The translations under genes and the position numbers were made by a program. The notes beneath the pieces were generated by a model. It was given only the letters and a program-made list of their open reading frames with translations. It searched no databases and was not told the origin of the DNA. Of a DNA stretch of 64,000 nt, positions 33,916 through 41,703 are shown in pieces. Location of the stretch: assembly GCA_964392455.1 (NCBI GenBank), contig CAYMPG010000005.1, positions 21,064 to 85,063 on the forward strand, in the 5' to 3' direction. The stretch comes from SFEL01 sp964392455. GTDB lineage: Bacteria; Bacillota; Clostridia; Christensenellales; CAG-138. Position 1 is the first letter of the stretch; each line of letters begins with the position of its first letter.

Positions 33916-33974
33916 GCATGATGTGTCTTTGTGCATATATTAATTTAGAATACTAAAGTGAAAGGACATCAGAT

Positions 33975-35693
33975 ATGGATACCGAAGTACCGGTAAAGGA
34001 AAACGAAAGGATTCTCACTGATGAGGAAGCCGCAGAGCGTGCCGCCCGAAAGGAAGCCGCCCGTGAGGCCCGCCGTAAAAAGAAAAAGCGTAAGAAGATG
34101 ATTAAGACCGCCCTGCTGATAGTGCTGGCTGTGATACTTGTCATAGCGGCAGCCCTTGCAGGCTTTATGCTGTATCTGCAAAAGTGCGGCGGCCAGTACG
34201 ATAACATCACCGAGTGCGTACAGAGCCAGCCCATGGATGCAGCCTCCCGCTACAGCTTCACAGATGGTAAGACCGTATCCATGAAGCTGGATAAAAACGA
34301 TATCTGGTGGCTGCTGTATCAGACCGGCGCCATCTCTGAGCTGGAAAAGCTGGATACCGTTCTTGCCGCAAGCAACATTCGCCTTTCCAATATGGGCATC
34401 TCCACCGAAACAGATGACGCTATCACCGCCGAGCTGGAGTTTTCCGTATTTGGCAACCTTAAGCTGCCCCTCAAGGCTGTATGCGGCATAACCACCGACG
34501 AAAGCGACATTACCCTCAGCGTAAACCATCTTAAGCTGGGCAATGGCTGGAGCCTCCCCCTCAGGTGGGTATGTGCCCGCTTTGACGCTGACCCCTCCGT
34601 GCTTGCAGTTAAGATAAGCAAGAGCGTGCATCCCTACCTCAGCAGCCTTAAGGATATTACCGTATCCGGCGGCAACGTGATAGTTACCTACGAGGCAAGC
34701 TCCGCAATGTTCGCCGAGGCCAGTGCCGAGGATAACCTTGCCGCTGTAAGCGAATACGCAAAATACGGCGTGGAGACCGCAGCGCTCAGCTCCGTCACCA
34801 CCTCATCAGGCTCACTTACCACCGCCTTTGATGAAGCCGTGGCAGCCTTCGCAGCAGACCCCAATGCCTATGTGGATTTCCGCACCAGCGCACTGGCTCT
34901 CGCTTCTGCGGATGCGGCAAATGAATATATGTCAGGCTCCTTCGCTCCCTACGCTCAGAGGTTCCTGCCCAATCTTACCATAGAAAACGTCAATGCCCTG
35001 CGTCAGCAGTTCGTTGATCTGTCCTCCCAGCGTGCTCAGCTTCTCTCCGTGCTGGCCACCAACCTTAACACCGCCTACACCAAGGGCACCATAGTTGAGG
35101 CCTCCGCACTGGCAGCAGACGACAAGAAGGAGGATTCCAAGGAAAAGGATAAGGACGAGAGTGCCACCGAGGCTGCTCCCTCCGCAAACTTTGTAAACAC
35201 CGCCGTAGAGGGCAATCCTGCCCTTACCATGGAGCAGATGTCCGCCGGCAACTGGGCCGCCTATTCAGAGTGGATAGCCGAGACCGATATGCGGGTGGTA
35301 TACCTTTCCTCCTTCCCCAATGTTTCCGTTGAAACTCAGGTGGAAACAGATACCAAGAAAAAGAAGGACGATGAGGCTCCCACCACCGTTACCACCCCTG
35401 AAAAGCCCATTGGCCTGCTGGTACGCATGAAGGATGGCAGCTTCCGCCTCTTCTACCACACCGCAGAGCTGGCCCCCGGCTCCACCACTCAGGTCATCTA
35501 CACCCAGGCCTACATCGACCTGGACAGCGCCACCGGTGAAGATTACATGGGCCTCTCCTTCATCCCCTCGGTGACCTACGTTGCTCCCGCAGCCGGCACC
35601 GCAGCCCCCACAGAGGCAGCACCTGCGGCAGATGACGCTGCCGCCGATGCTCAGGCTGCCGCCGATACCGGCGCAGAAGCTCAGGCCGCCTGA
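33975..35693 (+). CDS. Single-pass membrane protein with large extracellular domain, unknown
   Basis: A 572-residue protein I do not recognise. Residues 1-42 are cytoplasmic and very charged (AAERAARKEAAREARRKKKK), 43-68 form one hydrophobic helix (MIKTALLIVLAVILVIAAAL), and the remaining 500 residues should be outside. The outer part mixes beta-rich stretches (TVSMKLDKNDIWWLLYQTG, DITLSVNHLKL) with helical segments, a Lys/Asp/Glu linker near 380-395 (DDKKEDSKEKDKDE), and an Ala/Asp/Thr-rich low-complexity C-terminus. Bias toward Ala, Ser and Asp fits a cell-surface role. AAAGGA is eight bases before the ATG. It has its own promoter and terminator. Function unknown. Confidence 0.85.
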   Translation: MDTEVPVKENERILTDEEAAERAARKEAAREARRKKKKRKKMIKTALLIVLAVILVIAAALAGFMLYLQKCGGQYDNITECVQSQPMDAASRYSFTDGKTVSMKLDKNDIWWLLYQTGAISELEKLDTVLAASNIRLSNMGISTETDDAITAELEFSVFGNLKLPLKAVCGITTDESDITLSVNHLKLGNGWSLPLRWVCARFDADPSVLAVKISKSVHPYLSSLKDITVSGGNVIVTYEASSAMFAEASAEDNLAAVSEYAKYGVETAALSSVTTSSGSLTTAFDEAVAAFAADPNAYVDFRTSALALASADAANEYMSGSFAPYAQRFLPNLTIENVNALRQQFVDLSSQRAQLLSVLATNLNTAYTKGTIVEASALAADDKKEDSKEKDKDESATEAAPSANFVNTAVEGNPALTMEQMSAGNWAAYSEWIAETDMRVVYLSSFPNVSVETQVETDTKKKKDDEAPTTVTTPEKPIGLLVRMKDGSFRLFYHTAELAPGSTTQVIYTQAYIDLDSATGEDYMGLSFIPSVTYVAPAAGTAAPTEAAPAADDAAADAQAAADTGAEAQAA

Positions 35694-35710
35694 TAATACT
35701 CAAGCAAGTA

Positions 35711-35739
35711 AAAAGAACGGGAAAACATCCCGTTCTTTT
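35711..35739. terminator. Bidirectional intrinsic terminator
   Basis: AAAAGAACGGGA (35711-35722) and TCCCGTTCTTTT (35728-35739) are perfect 12-bp arms with a 5-base loop, flanked by A and T runs. It lies between two convergent genes, the plus-strand membrane protein and the minus-strand metal ATPase, and can stop both. Confidence 0.92.
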
Positions 35740-35778
35740 TTATTATGGCGCAGCGTTACTGTCGGCCATTCCTTTATT

Positions 35779-37614
35779 TTACTTTGCAAGCATACGCATG
35801 GCGTTCAGCACTGCTATCACCATTATGCCCACATCTGCATACACCGCTGCCCACATTCCGGCATAGCCCAGTGCGCCCAGCAGCAGTATCACGCCCTTTA
35901 CTCCAAGGGTCATCACTATATTCTGCACAACTATCCTTCTGGTATCCCTGGCTATGGCTACGGCCTCAGGCAGCTTATCCAGCCTGTCATCCATTATCAC
36001 AACATCCGCTGCTTCTATGGCAGCATCAGAGCCCATGGCTCCCATGGCTACGCCCACATCTGCACGGGTAAGCACCGGCGCATCGTTTATGCCATCTCCA
36101 ACGTATATCAGCTTTCCCCTGGAGGATACATGGCTCAGCATCTCCTCCACAGCCTTTACCTTATCGCCCGGCAGCAGCTCCGCATGAACTGTATCCACCC
36201 CGGCAGCCTCGGCCGCCCTGTCGGCAGCCGCCTGCCTGTCGCCAGTGAGCATGGCCGTCTCCCTGACGCCAAACCTCTTCAGCTCGGCAATTGCCTCGGG
36301 CACGCCCTCCTTAAGGCTGTCTTCAAGGGCAATGTAGCCACGGTACACCCCATCCTCGGATATATGCACCACAGTGCCCGGATGCTCCGCATCCTCTCGC
36401 TCCATAAGCCTGGCGCTTCCTGCCTGGATCTTTTTGCCATCTATAACGCACTCCACACCCTTGCCTGCAATCTCCCGGTATTCGCCTATTGCGGCAGGGT
36501 CTATGCTGCCATGGTAGGCCTCCTTTACGGATATGCCTATAGGATGCTCGGAGTAATATTCTGCATGGGCGCCCAGGCGGATAAGCTCATCCTCGCTTAT
36601 TCCCTCAGGATAAAGGCCGCTCACCTTAAACCGCCCCTCTGTAAGGGTGCCGGTTTTATCAAAGGCCACAGCCTCTGCCATAGCAAGGGCTTCCAGATAG
36701 TTGCCGCCCTTTACCAGTATACCCCGACGTGATGCCTTGCCTATGCCGCCGAAAAACGTCAGCGGGACGGATATTACCAGCGCACAGGGGCAGGAAATTA
36801 CCAGGAAGGTAAGCCCACGGTATATCCACCTGGCCCACTCGCCCACTATCAGCGGCGGCACCACCGCCAGCAGCGCTGCACATATTACCACCGCAGGGGT
36901 ATATACCCTTGCGAAGCGGGTAATAAAGTTCTCGGCAGATGCCTTGTTTACCGCGGAATCCTCCACCAGCTCCAGTATGCGGGATACGGTGGAATCGGTG
37001 TATTCACAGGTGGTACGCACCCTGAGCAGACCGTTTATATTCACGCAGCCGCTTATTACCTTATCTCCCGGAACCACATCCCTTGGCAGGGATTCTCCCG
37101 TAAGGGCCATGGTATTCAGCGTGGAGCTGCCCTCCAGCACTATGCCATCCAGCGGCACCCGCTCACCCGGCTTTATCACTATCACGCTGCCCAGCGGCAC
37201 ATCCTCAGGATCTGTTTCCACAAGGCCGTTTTCACCCTCAAGGTTTGCATATTCCGGCATTATCTCCATAAGGGCTGCTATGGAATCCCTACTTTTGCCC
37301 ACTGCCATGTGTTCAAACAGCTCGCCCACCCGGTAAAACAGCATTACGAATACTGCTTCAGGATACTCTGCCGTGGCAAATGCGCCCACGGTGGCTATTG
37401 CCATAAGGAAGTTTTCATCAAATACCTGCCCGTGGGTTATGCCGTAGGCCGCCTTGGACAGGGTCTCATGGCCGATGTATATATACGGTATAAGGTACGC
37501 TGCAAATTCCCACAGCCCGCCTATATCCCATACCTTCACCCCTATGGTGACCAGGACAAACAGCGCCGTGCCTGTTATTATCCTTATGAGATCCTTTTTA
37601 TTATGCTTATCCAT
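35779..37614 (-). CDS. P1B-type heavy-metal-translocating ATPase
   Basis: A 611-residue metal pump without an N-terminal HMA domain. TM metal site CPCALVIS, phosphorylation motif DKTGTLTEG, TGES-like ALTGESLP, the SEHPIG His-Pro motif, GDGINDAPVL hinge and eight membrane helices are visible. With an ArsR/CadC-type repressor upstream, Zn2+, Cd2+ or Pb2+ export is the best guess; the CPC motif alone would also fit copper. No clear ribosome site; the start is four bases after the HMA gene stop, so translational coupling is likely. Confidence 0.94.
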   Translation of the reverse strand: MDKHNKKDLIRIITGTALFVLVTIGVKVWDIGGLWEFAAYLIPYIYIGHETLSKAAYGITHGQVFDENFLMAIATVGAFATAEYPEAVFVMLFYRVGELFEHMAVGKSRDSIAALMEIMPEYANLEGENGLVETDPEDVPLGSVIVIKPGERVPLDGIVLEGSSTLNTMALTGESLPRDVVPGDKVISGCVNINGLLRVRTTCEYTDSTVSRILELVEDSAVNKASAENFITRFARVYTPAVVICAALLAVVPPLIVGEWARWIYRGLTFLVISCPCALVISVPLTFFGGIGKASRRGILVKGGNYLEALAMAEAVAFDKTGTLTEGRFKVSGLYPEGISEDELIRLGAHAEYYSEHPIGISVKEAYHGSIDPAAIGEYREIAGKGVECVIDGKKIQAGSARLMEREDAEHPGTVVHISEDGVYRGYIALEDSLKEGVPEAIAELKRFGVRETAMLTGDRQAAADRAAEAAGVDTVHAELLPGDKVKAVEEMLSHVSSRGKLIYVGDGINDAPVLTRADVGVAMGAMGSDAAIEAADVVIMDDRLDKLPEAVAIARDTRRIVVQNIVMTLGVKGVILLLGALGYAGMWAAVYADVGIMVIAVLNAMRMLAK

Positions 37615-37618
37615 GGCG

Positions 37619-37837
37619 CTATAGTACTATTTCGCTCTCTCTATCCACCCTGCGGCAGGCCTCGGATGCCTGCTTAAGTATTTCCGTCATATCCTCCGCA
37701 TCGCTCTCTATGGTAAGGCGGCCGGTAATAAAGTTTATTCTGGCGCTGTTAACGCCGGGTATTTCGGATATCGCCTGCTCCATCTTGGCAGCACAGTTTG
37801 CACAGTCTATATTGCGTATTTTATAATTCCTTTTCAT
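37619..37837 (-). CDS. Free-standing HMA metal-binding domain protein
   Basis: A 72-residue heavy-metal-associated domain. NIDCANCAAKMEQAISEIPG contains the CxxC metal site (Cys 11 and Cys 14), followed by VNSARINFITGRLTIES, the normal ferredoxin-like fold. In most relatives this domain is the N-terminus of the P-type ATPase. Here a stop codon and a new ATG, four bases apart, separate them. It should bind and pass metal to the ATPase. GGAGG precedes the ATG by five bases; the gene follows the repressor by ten bases. Confidence 0.92.
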   Translation of the reverse strand: MKRNYKIRNIDCANCAAKMEQAISEIPGVNSARINFITGRLTIESDAEDMTEILKQASEACRRVDRESEIVL

Positions 37838-37846
37838 TTTTTCCTC

Positions 37847-38203
37847 CTATTCATCAAGATGGGCCACTGCCATCTCAAATATTTCTCTTACATGGTCATC
37901 CGCCAGGGAGTAAAAAACCACCTTGCCCTCCCTGCGATACCTTACCAGGTCGCTGTCTCTCAGCACCCGCAGCTGATGTGATACGGCGGATTTGCTCATT
38001 CCCAGCAGCACCGCAATATCGCATACACACATCTCGCCATTGTCCAGCGCCCAGAGTATTTTACTCCGAGTGCTGTCGCCTATCACCTTAAAAAAATCCG
38101 CCAGCTCAAAAAACCGTTCTTCTGTGGGCATTACAGCCTTTGCCCTGTCCACCGCCTCCTGATGGAGTACATCGCAATCGCATGATATATCGTTTCTTGT
38201 CAA
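37847..38203 (-). CDS. ArsR/SmtB-family metal-sensing repressor (CadC-like)
   Basis: A 118-residue winged-helix repressor. DSTRSKILWALDNGEMCVCD and IAVLLGMSKSAVSHQLRVLR form the DNA-binding core. Two metal sites seem present: a CadC-type site (CDCD at the N-terminus plus CVC in the third helix) and an SmtB-type C-terminal site (DDHVREIFEMAVAHLDE, with Asp, two His and Glu). This suggests Cd/Pb/Zn sensing. The start reads TTG at 38203, with GAGGTG five bases upstream. It heads the repressor-HMA-ATPase operon and very likely binds the operators at 38222-38267. Confidence 0.93.
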   Translation of the reverse strand: MTRNDISCDCDVLHQEAVDRAKAVMPTEERFFELADFFKVIGDSTRSKILWALDNGEMCVCDIAVLLGMSKSAVSHQLRVLRDSDLVRYRREGKVVFYSLADDHVREIFEMAVAHLDE

Positions 38204-38221
38204 CCTATCACCTCATTCACA

Positions 38222-38267
38222 GTTGAATCTTTGTTCAACCGTATTATAGTTGAACGTGTGCTCAACT
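38222..38267. promoter_or_regulatory. Tandem ArsR-type operators
   Basis: Two inverted repeats of the same element: GTTGAA-N6-TTCAAC (38222-38239) and AGTTGA-N8-TCAACT (38248-38267). The second exactly fills the spacer between the -35 and -10 of the operon promoter; the first covers the early transcribed region. Both positions fit repression by the ArsR protein, released when it binds metal. Confidence 0.8.
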
Positions 38268-38272
38268 GTCAA
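38243..38272 (-). promoter_or_regulatory. Promoter of the metal-resistance operon
   Basis: Minus strand TTGACA (38267-38272), 18 bases, TATAAT (38243-38248), both hexamers at consensus. The spacer is the operator palindrome itself. Transcript start is about 30 bases before the TTG codon of the repressor gene. Confidence 0.88.
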
Positions 38273-38377
38273 GGTATTTTTTGTATTTTCCCTTCTGTAA
38301 CCCTTCGCCCCCTGCTCCGCATATTATGCCATATATAAATGCCCTGTAATAACACAGGCGATAAGGAGGCTAAAACT

Positions 38378-38602
38378 GTGTATTTCAGAAAAACTGCCGG
38401 CCAATATGCCGCAGCCTCATGCTGCGATAATGCCGGAACCATGGTTGCGGCAGGCGCCGCAAATACTCAGCCCTGTGGCGGCTGGGCCGGGGACTCTGTT
38501 GCCCTGGCCACAATATACTTCCCGGATCAGGCGTATACCACCGGCTTCTGCCCCTGCGAGGCCCTGTGCAACGGTACCCTGTTTCCAGAGCTTGTGATGT
38601 AA
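38378..38602 (+). CDS. cotJA: Spore coat protein CotJA
   Basis: A 74-residue protein starting at GTG 38378, with AAGGAGG eight bases upstream. The C-terminal half, ALATIYFPDQAYTTGFCPCE and NGTLFPELVM, resembles CotJA, whose proteins end in a GTLFPEL motif; the Cys-rich N-terminal half (CCDNAG, TQPCGG) is more variable. CotJA helps build the inner spore coat. The order cotJA-cotJB-cotJC is complete here, so the assignment is secure from context. The frame also opens at an ATG 39 bases upstream, which lacks a ribosome site. No clear sigma-E/K promoter was found in the short AT-rich upstream gap. Confidence 0.88.
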   Translation: MYFRKTAGQYAAASCCDNAGTMVAAGAANTQPCGGWAGDSVALATIYFPDQAYTTGFCPCEALCNGTLFPELVM

Positions 38603-38615
38603 TGGAGGGCCAGCC

Positions 38616-38864
38616 ATGCATGATATGACTAAATGTGAGCTGCTCAAAAAAATCAGCGAATACCAATTTGTAACTGTAGAGCTGAACCTGTATCTTGATA
38701 CGCATCCCTACGATCAGGATGCCCGCAGCGACTATCTTTATTACTCCACCAAGCTCCGCGAGCTTATGGATACCTACGAGGCCCAATACGGCCCGCTCAT
38801 GAACTTCGGCCATTCGCCCACTGAGACCGGCTGCTATGTGTGCAGCGAGTGGCCCTGGGACTAA
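38616..38864 (+). CDS. cotJB: Spore coat protein CotJB
   Basis: An 82-residue protein with ELNLYLDTHPYDQDARSDYL and YYSTKLRELMDTYEAQYGPL, then SEWPWD at the C-terminus; the LDTHP, YGPL and Trp-Pro-Trp features are diagnostic of CotJB. GGAGG lies seven bases before the ATG. It sits 13 bases after cotJA and 15 before cotJC. Coat assembly role by family. Confidence 0.95.
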   Translation: MHDMTKCELLKKISEYQFVTVELNLYLDTHPYDQDARSDYLYYSTKLRELMDTYEAQYGPLMNFGHSPTETGCYVCSEWPWD

Positions 38865-38879
38865 GGAGGATAACAGAAC

Positions 38880-39497
38880 ATGTGGATATATCAGAAAAAG
38901 CTTCAGTACCCCGTTAACATCACCCGCCCCAATGCCCGCATGGCCAAGGCCCTCATGGCCCAGTACGGCGGGCCGGATTCCGAGCTGGCTGCCGGCTGCC
39001 GTTACCTTACCCAGCGTTTTTCCATGCCGGATAACCGGGTAAAGGCCACCTGCAATGATATCGGAACGGAGGAGCTGGCACATTGGGAAATGATAGGCAC
39101 CATGATTCACCAGTGCATGCGTAATGCCTCCCTGAAGGAGATAGAAGAAGCCGGGCTGATAGGCTACTTTACCATGCATTCCAGAGGCGTATTCCCCGCC
39201 GACCCCAATGGCGTGCCCTTTACCACCGCCTACATCCAGTGCACAGGGGATCCCATCACGGATATACATGAGGATATGGCAGCGGAGCAAAAGGCCCGCT
39301 CCACATATGAGCACCTTATGATGCTCACAGATGACCCTGCGCTGCTCAATCCTCTGCGCTTCCTCAGGGAGCGGGAAATAGTACATTTCCAGCGCTTCGG
39401 CGAATGCCTGAACATACTGCAAAGCTGCACCACCGCAGGCGTCACCGTTACCATGCCCGATACGGACTGCTGCTGTGAAAATGGCGGTGCGGACTGA
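38880..39497 (+). CDS. cotJC: Manganese catalase-like spore coat protein CotJC
   Basis: A 205-residue member of the Mn-catalase family: NDIGTEELAHWEMIGTMI and EDMAAEQKARSTYEHLM carry the Glu/His ligands of the dinuclear manganese site, and REREIVHFQRFGECL gives the second Glu-x2-His. It may remove peroxide in or on the spore coat. AAGGAGG is eight bases before the ATG. The C-terminal tail is Cys-rich (DTDCCCENG), unusual for the family and perhaps used for crosslinking. Confidence 0.96.
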   Translation: MWIYQKKLQYPVNITRPNARMAKALMAQYGGPDSELAAGCRYLTQRFSMPDNRVKATCNDIGTEELAHWEMIGTMIHQCMRNASLKEIEEAGLIGYFTMHSRGVFPADPNGVPFTTAYIQCTGDPITDIHEDMAAEQKARSTYEHLMMLTDDPALLNPLRFLREREIVHFQRFGECLNILQSCTTAGVTVTMPDTDCCCENGGAD

Positions 39498-39544
39498 CAG
39501 CCCGCCTGTCGGAAGAATCAAATAAGCAGTATTCTTAATGCTAC

Positions 39545-39573
39545 AAAAAGCCCCGGCTGCGCCGGGGCTTTTT
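39545..39573. terminator. Bidirectional intrinsic terminator after cotJC
   Basis: AAAAAGCCCCGGC (39545-39557) and GCCGGGGCTTTTT (39561-39573) are perfect 13-bp arms with a 3-base loop. It lies between convergent cotJC and the hydrolase gene and should stop both. Confidence 0.95.
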
Positions 39574-39592
39574 AGTGCAGATGCACTTGGTA

Positions 39593-41587
39593 TTACATCA
39601 TTGAGGAGCCGCCGGTAACTATCCAGCAAGCAAGTGAAGCTACGGTAAGGGCGCCGGTGTACACGCTCCCCGTGCGGCGATAGATATAGGTGCAGAGGAC
39701 GCTAAATACCAGCACCTGGGGCACAAACAGTATCAGCAGCGACATGAAGGGGCCTCCAAAGGTAGAGCCGAAAAGCACATCGGCACCGGGCCCGATGCCC
39801 ATAAAGAAGGGGATGTACTCTATCAGTACGATTATCAATACACCGCCTGCCATCATCAGGGCATTTCTCCACCAGCAGCCCATGAAGCCTGCAAAGCCGG
39901 GCCTGTAGCTGGCCTGGCAGCGGGAAGAGGCCATTATCTTGCTGTTATTGAGAATGAAGAACAGGGCAAATACCGGTATGTATACCCAGAACTGGCCAAA
40001 GCGAGCCTTGGTGAAGGTCTTGAAGAAGGGCCAGATGAAACGCAGATCCAGCGTAAAGGCGCCTTCACAAATGCACAGCAGCCCATACATATATATCAGC
40101 ATACACAGCACCAGCAGGGCGCTGCGTCCCAGCAGGCTCCAGCCCATTTTATCCGGCTCCTCGGCAGTGCCAAGGCCCATGCTGTAAAAGCCATCGGCTA
40201 TGCCCTGCTTTTTGCCCTTTCTGTAAGAGATAATGCTGGTAATGAGCATTATGGCTATCAGCAGCAGATACCAGCTCAAGAAGCCATTGCCCACAGTCAT
40301 ACGGAATACGCCCTCAGGCAGAGGCAGCAGGCCGTGACCAAGCTGCGTCATGAAGGGATATGTGCAGGCGGCTGTCAGCATGGTGATAACTGCGCCCTTC
40401 CACCACTTGCCATTTGCCTTTATGCCGTCCTTTGCGGGCAAAGGCTGGCTTACCGTGGCAAACAGAGGCAGCGTCAGCAGCAGCTCCATTACAGGCAGCA
40501 GGGATGCCACGGCGCACAGCATAGCTATAAGCACCAGCGTTTCCTTTGTCATAGCTACCTGATTTGTGGGGTCAATAGTAATATCAAGGCCAATGGCGCT
40601 GTTGAGCCACTGGATAGCTGCGGCAAGGCCATGAGCATTGTGGGTGGTGAGCCTGTGATTGGTATTCAATAGCTCCATGCGCCTTGCGGTACCATCGGCG
40701 AAGTTGCCATAGGTGGTATCCCATGCAGCCTCATCTGCCGTGCAGCCCAGGAATTCGGTGCGCAGGTCGCTACGGAGAAGCTCATCGTTCACCATGTTGC
40801 CGTAATCACGGAAGTAGCTGAATTCATCATACTTTGCCTGCAGCAGCAGCACATTATTAAAGGACACAGCCTCAGTATCATATGCGCTGTCTCTGAAAAG
40901 CTCGCCGCACTGAAGCACTATGGCCTTTGGCGCAATATCAGTATTTGCAAAATCCGCTGCAACTGACCAGGAGGACCAGGTGCCCATGGAGTGGCCGCTG
41001 ACCGCAAGGCGGGAAGCATCCACATTATCCATTTCAGCCAGCAGCGCATATGCATAGCTGCCGCCGCAGGAGCTGTCGGTCAGGGTGTTGCCCTCATCAT
41101 CGGTGGTATAGCGGCCATCAAAGAAGCTGAGGTTTGAAAAGTTCATCATCACCTTGTAGCGGGTGGGGCCGCCAATGGCTGCAAAGGTGCCATCCTCAGG
41201 GCTGTCTTCCCCATAATTCACGGTGACCTTGTGATTTACATAGCCCCGGTTCACCAGCCCCGGGGTGCTGGCACCGTGGCCATATTCATCCAGCGCAAGC
41301 ACCACTGCGCCACGCCGTGCCAGCTCTATGGCATAGGCGGCGCAGGTCTCATGGTCATTCTGGTAGCCATGCAGCAGCAGTACGCCGGGCGCCTTATTTT
41401 CCGCTGTGGCAGTTATGGGAGAGTACAGCTTGTACATCAGGTTTCCAACGTCCGTCTCTATCCAGCCCTCTGTTACATCAATGCTGCCGCCGCCCCGCTG
41501 TATGCTATCCGCCGCAAACATACAGCCAAACAGCACCACCAGCAAGGCCGCCAGCACGGCAGCCGCCTTTTTCCGGTTTTCTTTCAT
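39593..41587 (-). CDS. Alpha/beta hydrolase fused to a polytopic membrane domain
   Basis: A 664-residue protein. One N-terminal hydrophobic helix (8-25) is followed by an extracellular alpha/beta-hydrolase domain (about 40-330): the oxyanion segment LLHGYQNDHE, nucleophile elbow VSGHSMGTWS with Ser 200, acid candidate Asp 254 (AKYDEF) and His 319 (HNAHG). Then seven to nine membrane helices from about 350 to the end. The hydrolase part resembles dienelactone/peptidase-like enzymes. Fusion of an outer-face esterase to a multi-pass domain suggests processing of an envelope lipid or peptide. AAGGAG lies seven bases before the ATG. Substrate unknown. Confidence 0.8.
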   Translation of the reverse strand: MKENRKKAAAVLAALLVVLFGCMFAADSIQRGGGSIDVTEGWIETDVGNLMYKLYSPITATAENKAPGVLLLHGYQNDHETCAAYAIELARRGAVVLALDEYGHGASTPGLVNRGYVNHKVTVNYGEDSPEDGTFAAIGGPTRYKVMMNFSNLSFFDGRYTTDDEGNTLTDSSCGGSYAYALLAEMDNVDASRLAVSGHSMGTWSSWSVAADFANTDIAPKAIVLQCGELFRDSAYDTEAVSFNNVLLLQAKYDEFSYFRDYGNMVNDELLRSDLRTEFLGCTADEAAWDTTYGNFADGTARRMELLNTNHRLTTHNAHGLAAAIQWLNSAIGLDITIDPTNQVAMTKETLVLIAMLCAVASLLPVMELLLTLPLFATVSQPLPAKDGIKANGKWWKGAVITMLTAACTYPFMTQLGHGLLPLPEGVFRMTVGNGFLSWYLLLIAIMLITSIISYRKGKKQGIADGFYSMGLGTAEEPDKMGWSLLGRSALLVLCMLIYMYGLLCICEGAFTLDLRFIWPFFKTFTKARFGQFWVYIPVFALFFILNNSKIMASSRCQASYRPGFAGFMGCWWRNALMMAGGVLIIVLIEYIPFFMGIGPGADVLFGSTFGGPFMSLLILFVPQVLVFSVLCTYIYRRTGSVYTGALTVASLACWIVTGGSSMM

Positions 41588-41703
41588 ACCTTTGCTCCTT
41601 GAATACAGTTTTAATAAAATACAGAAATGTGTTTTTCGCTATGCCCGGTGGGCAATGATAAAAATGGGAACTTCCCTACACATACAGCGATTTCCCAATG
41701 AAA

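Noticed and set aside
38281..38377. Sigma-E or sigma-K promoter of cotJABC
   Set aside because: AT-rich stretches (CATATTATGCC and CATATATAAA) are present but do not give matching -35 and -10 elements with correct spacing.
41588..41703. Short GCCC/GGGC hairpin between the lysoplasmalogenase and hydrolase genes
   Set aside because: The stem is short and without a U-tail, so I do not count it as a terminator.
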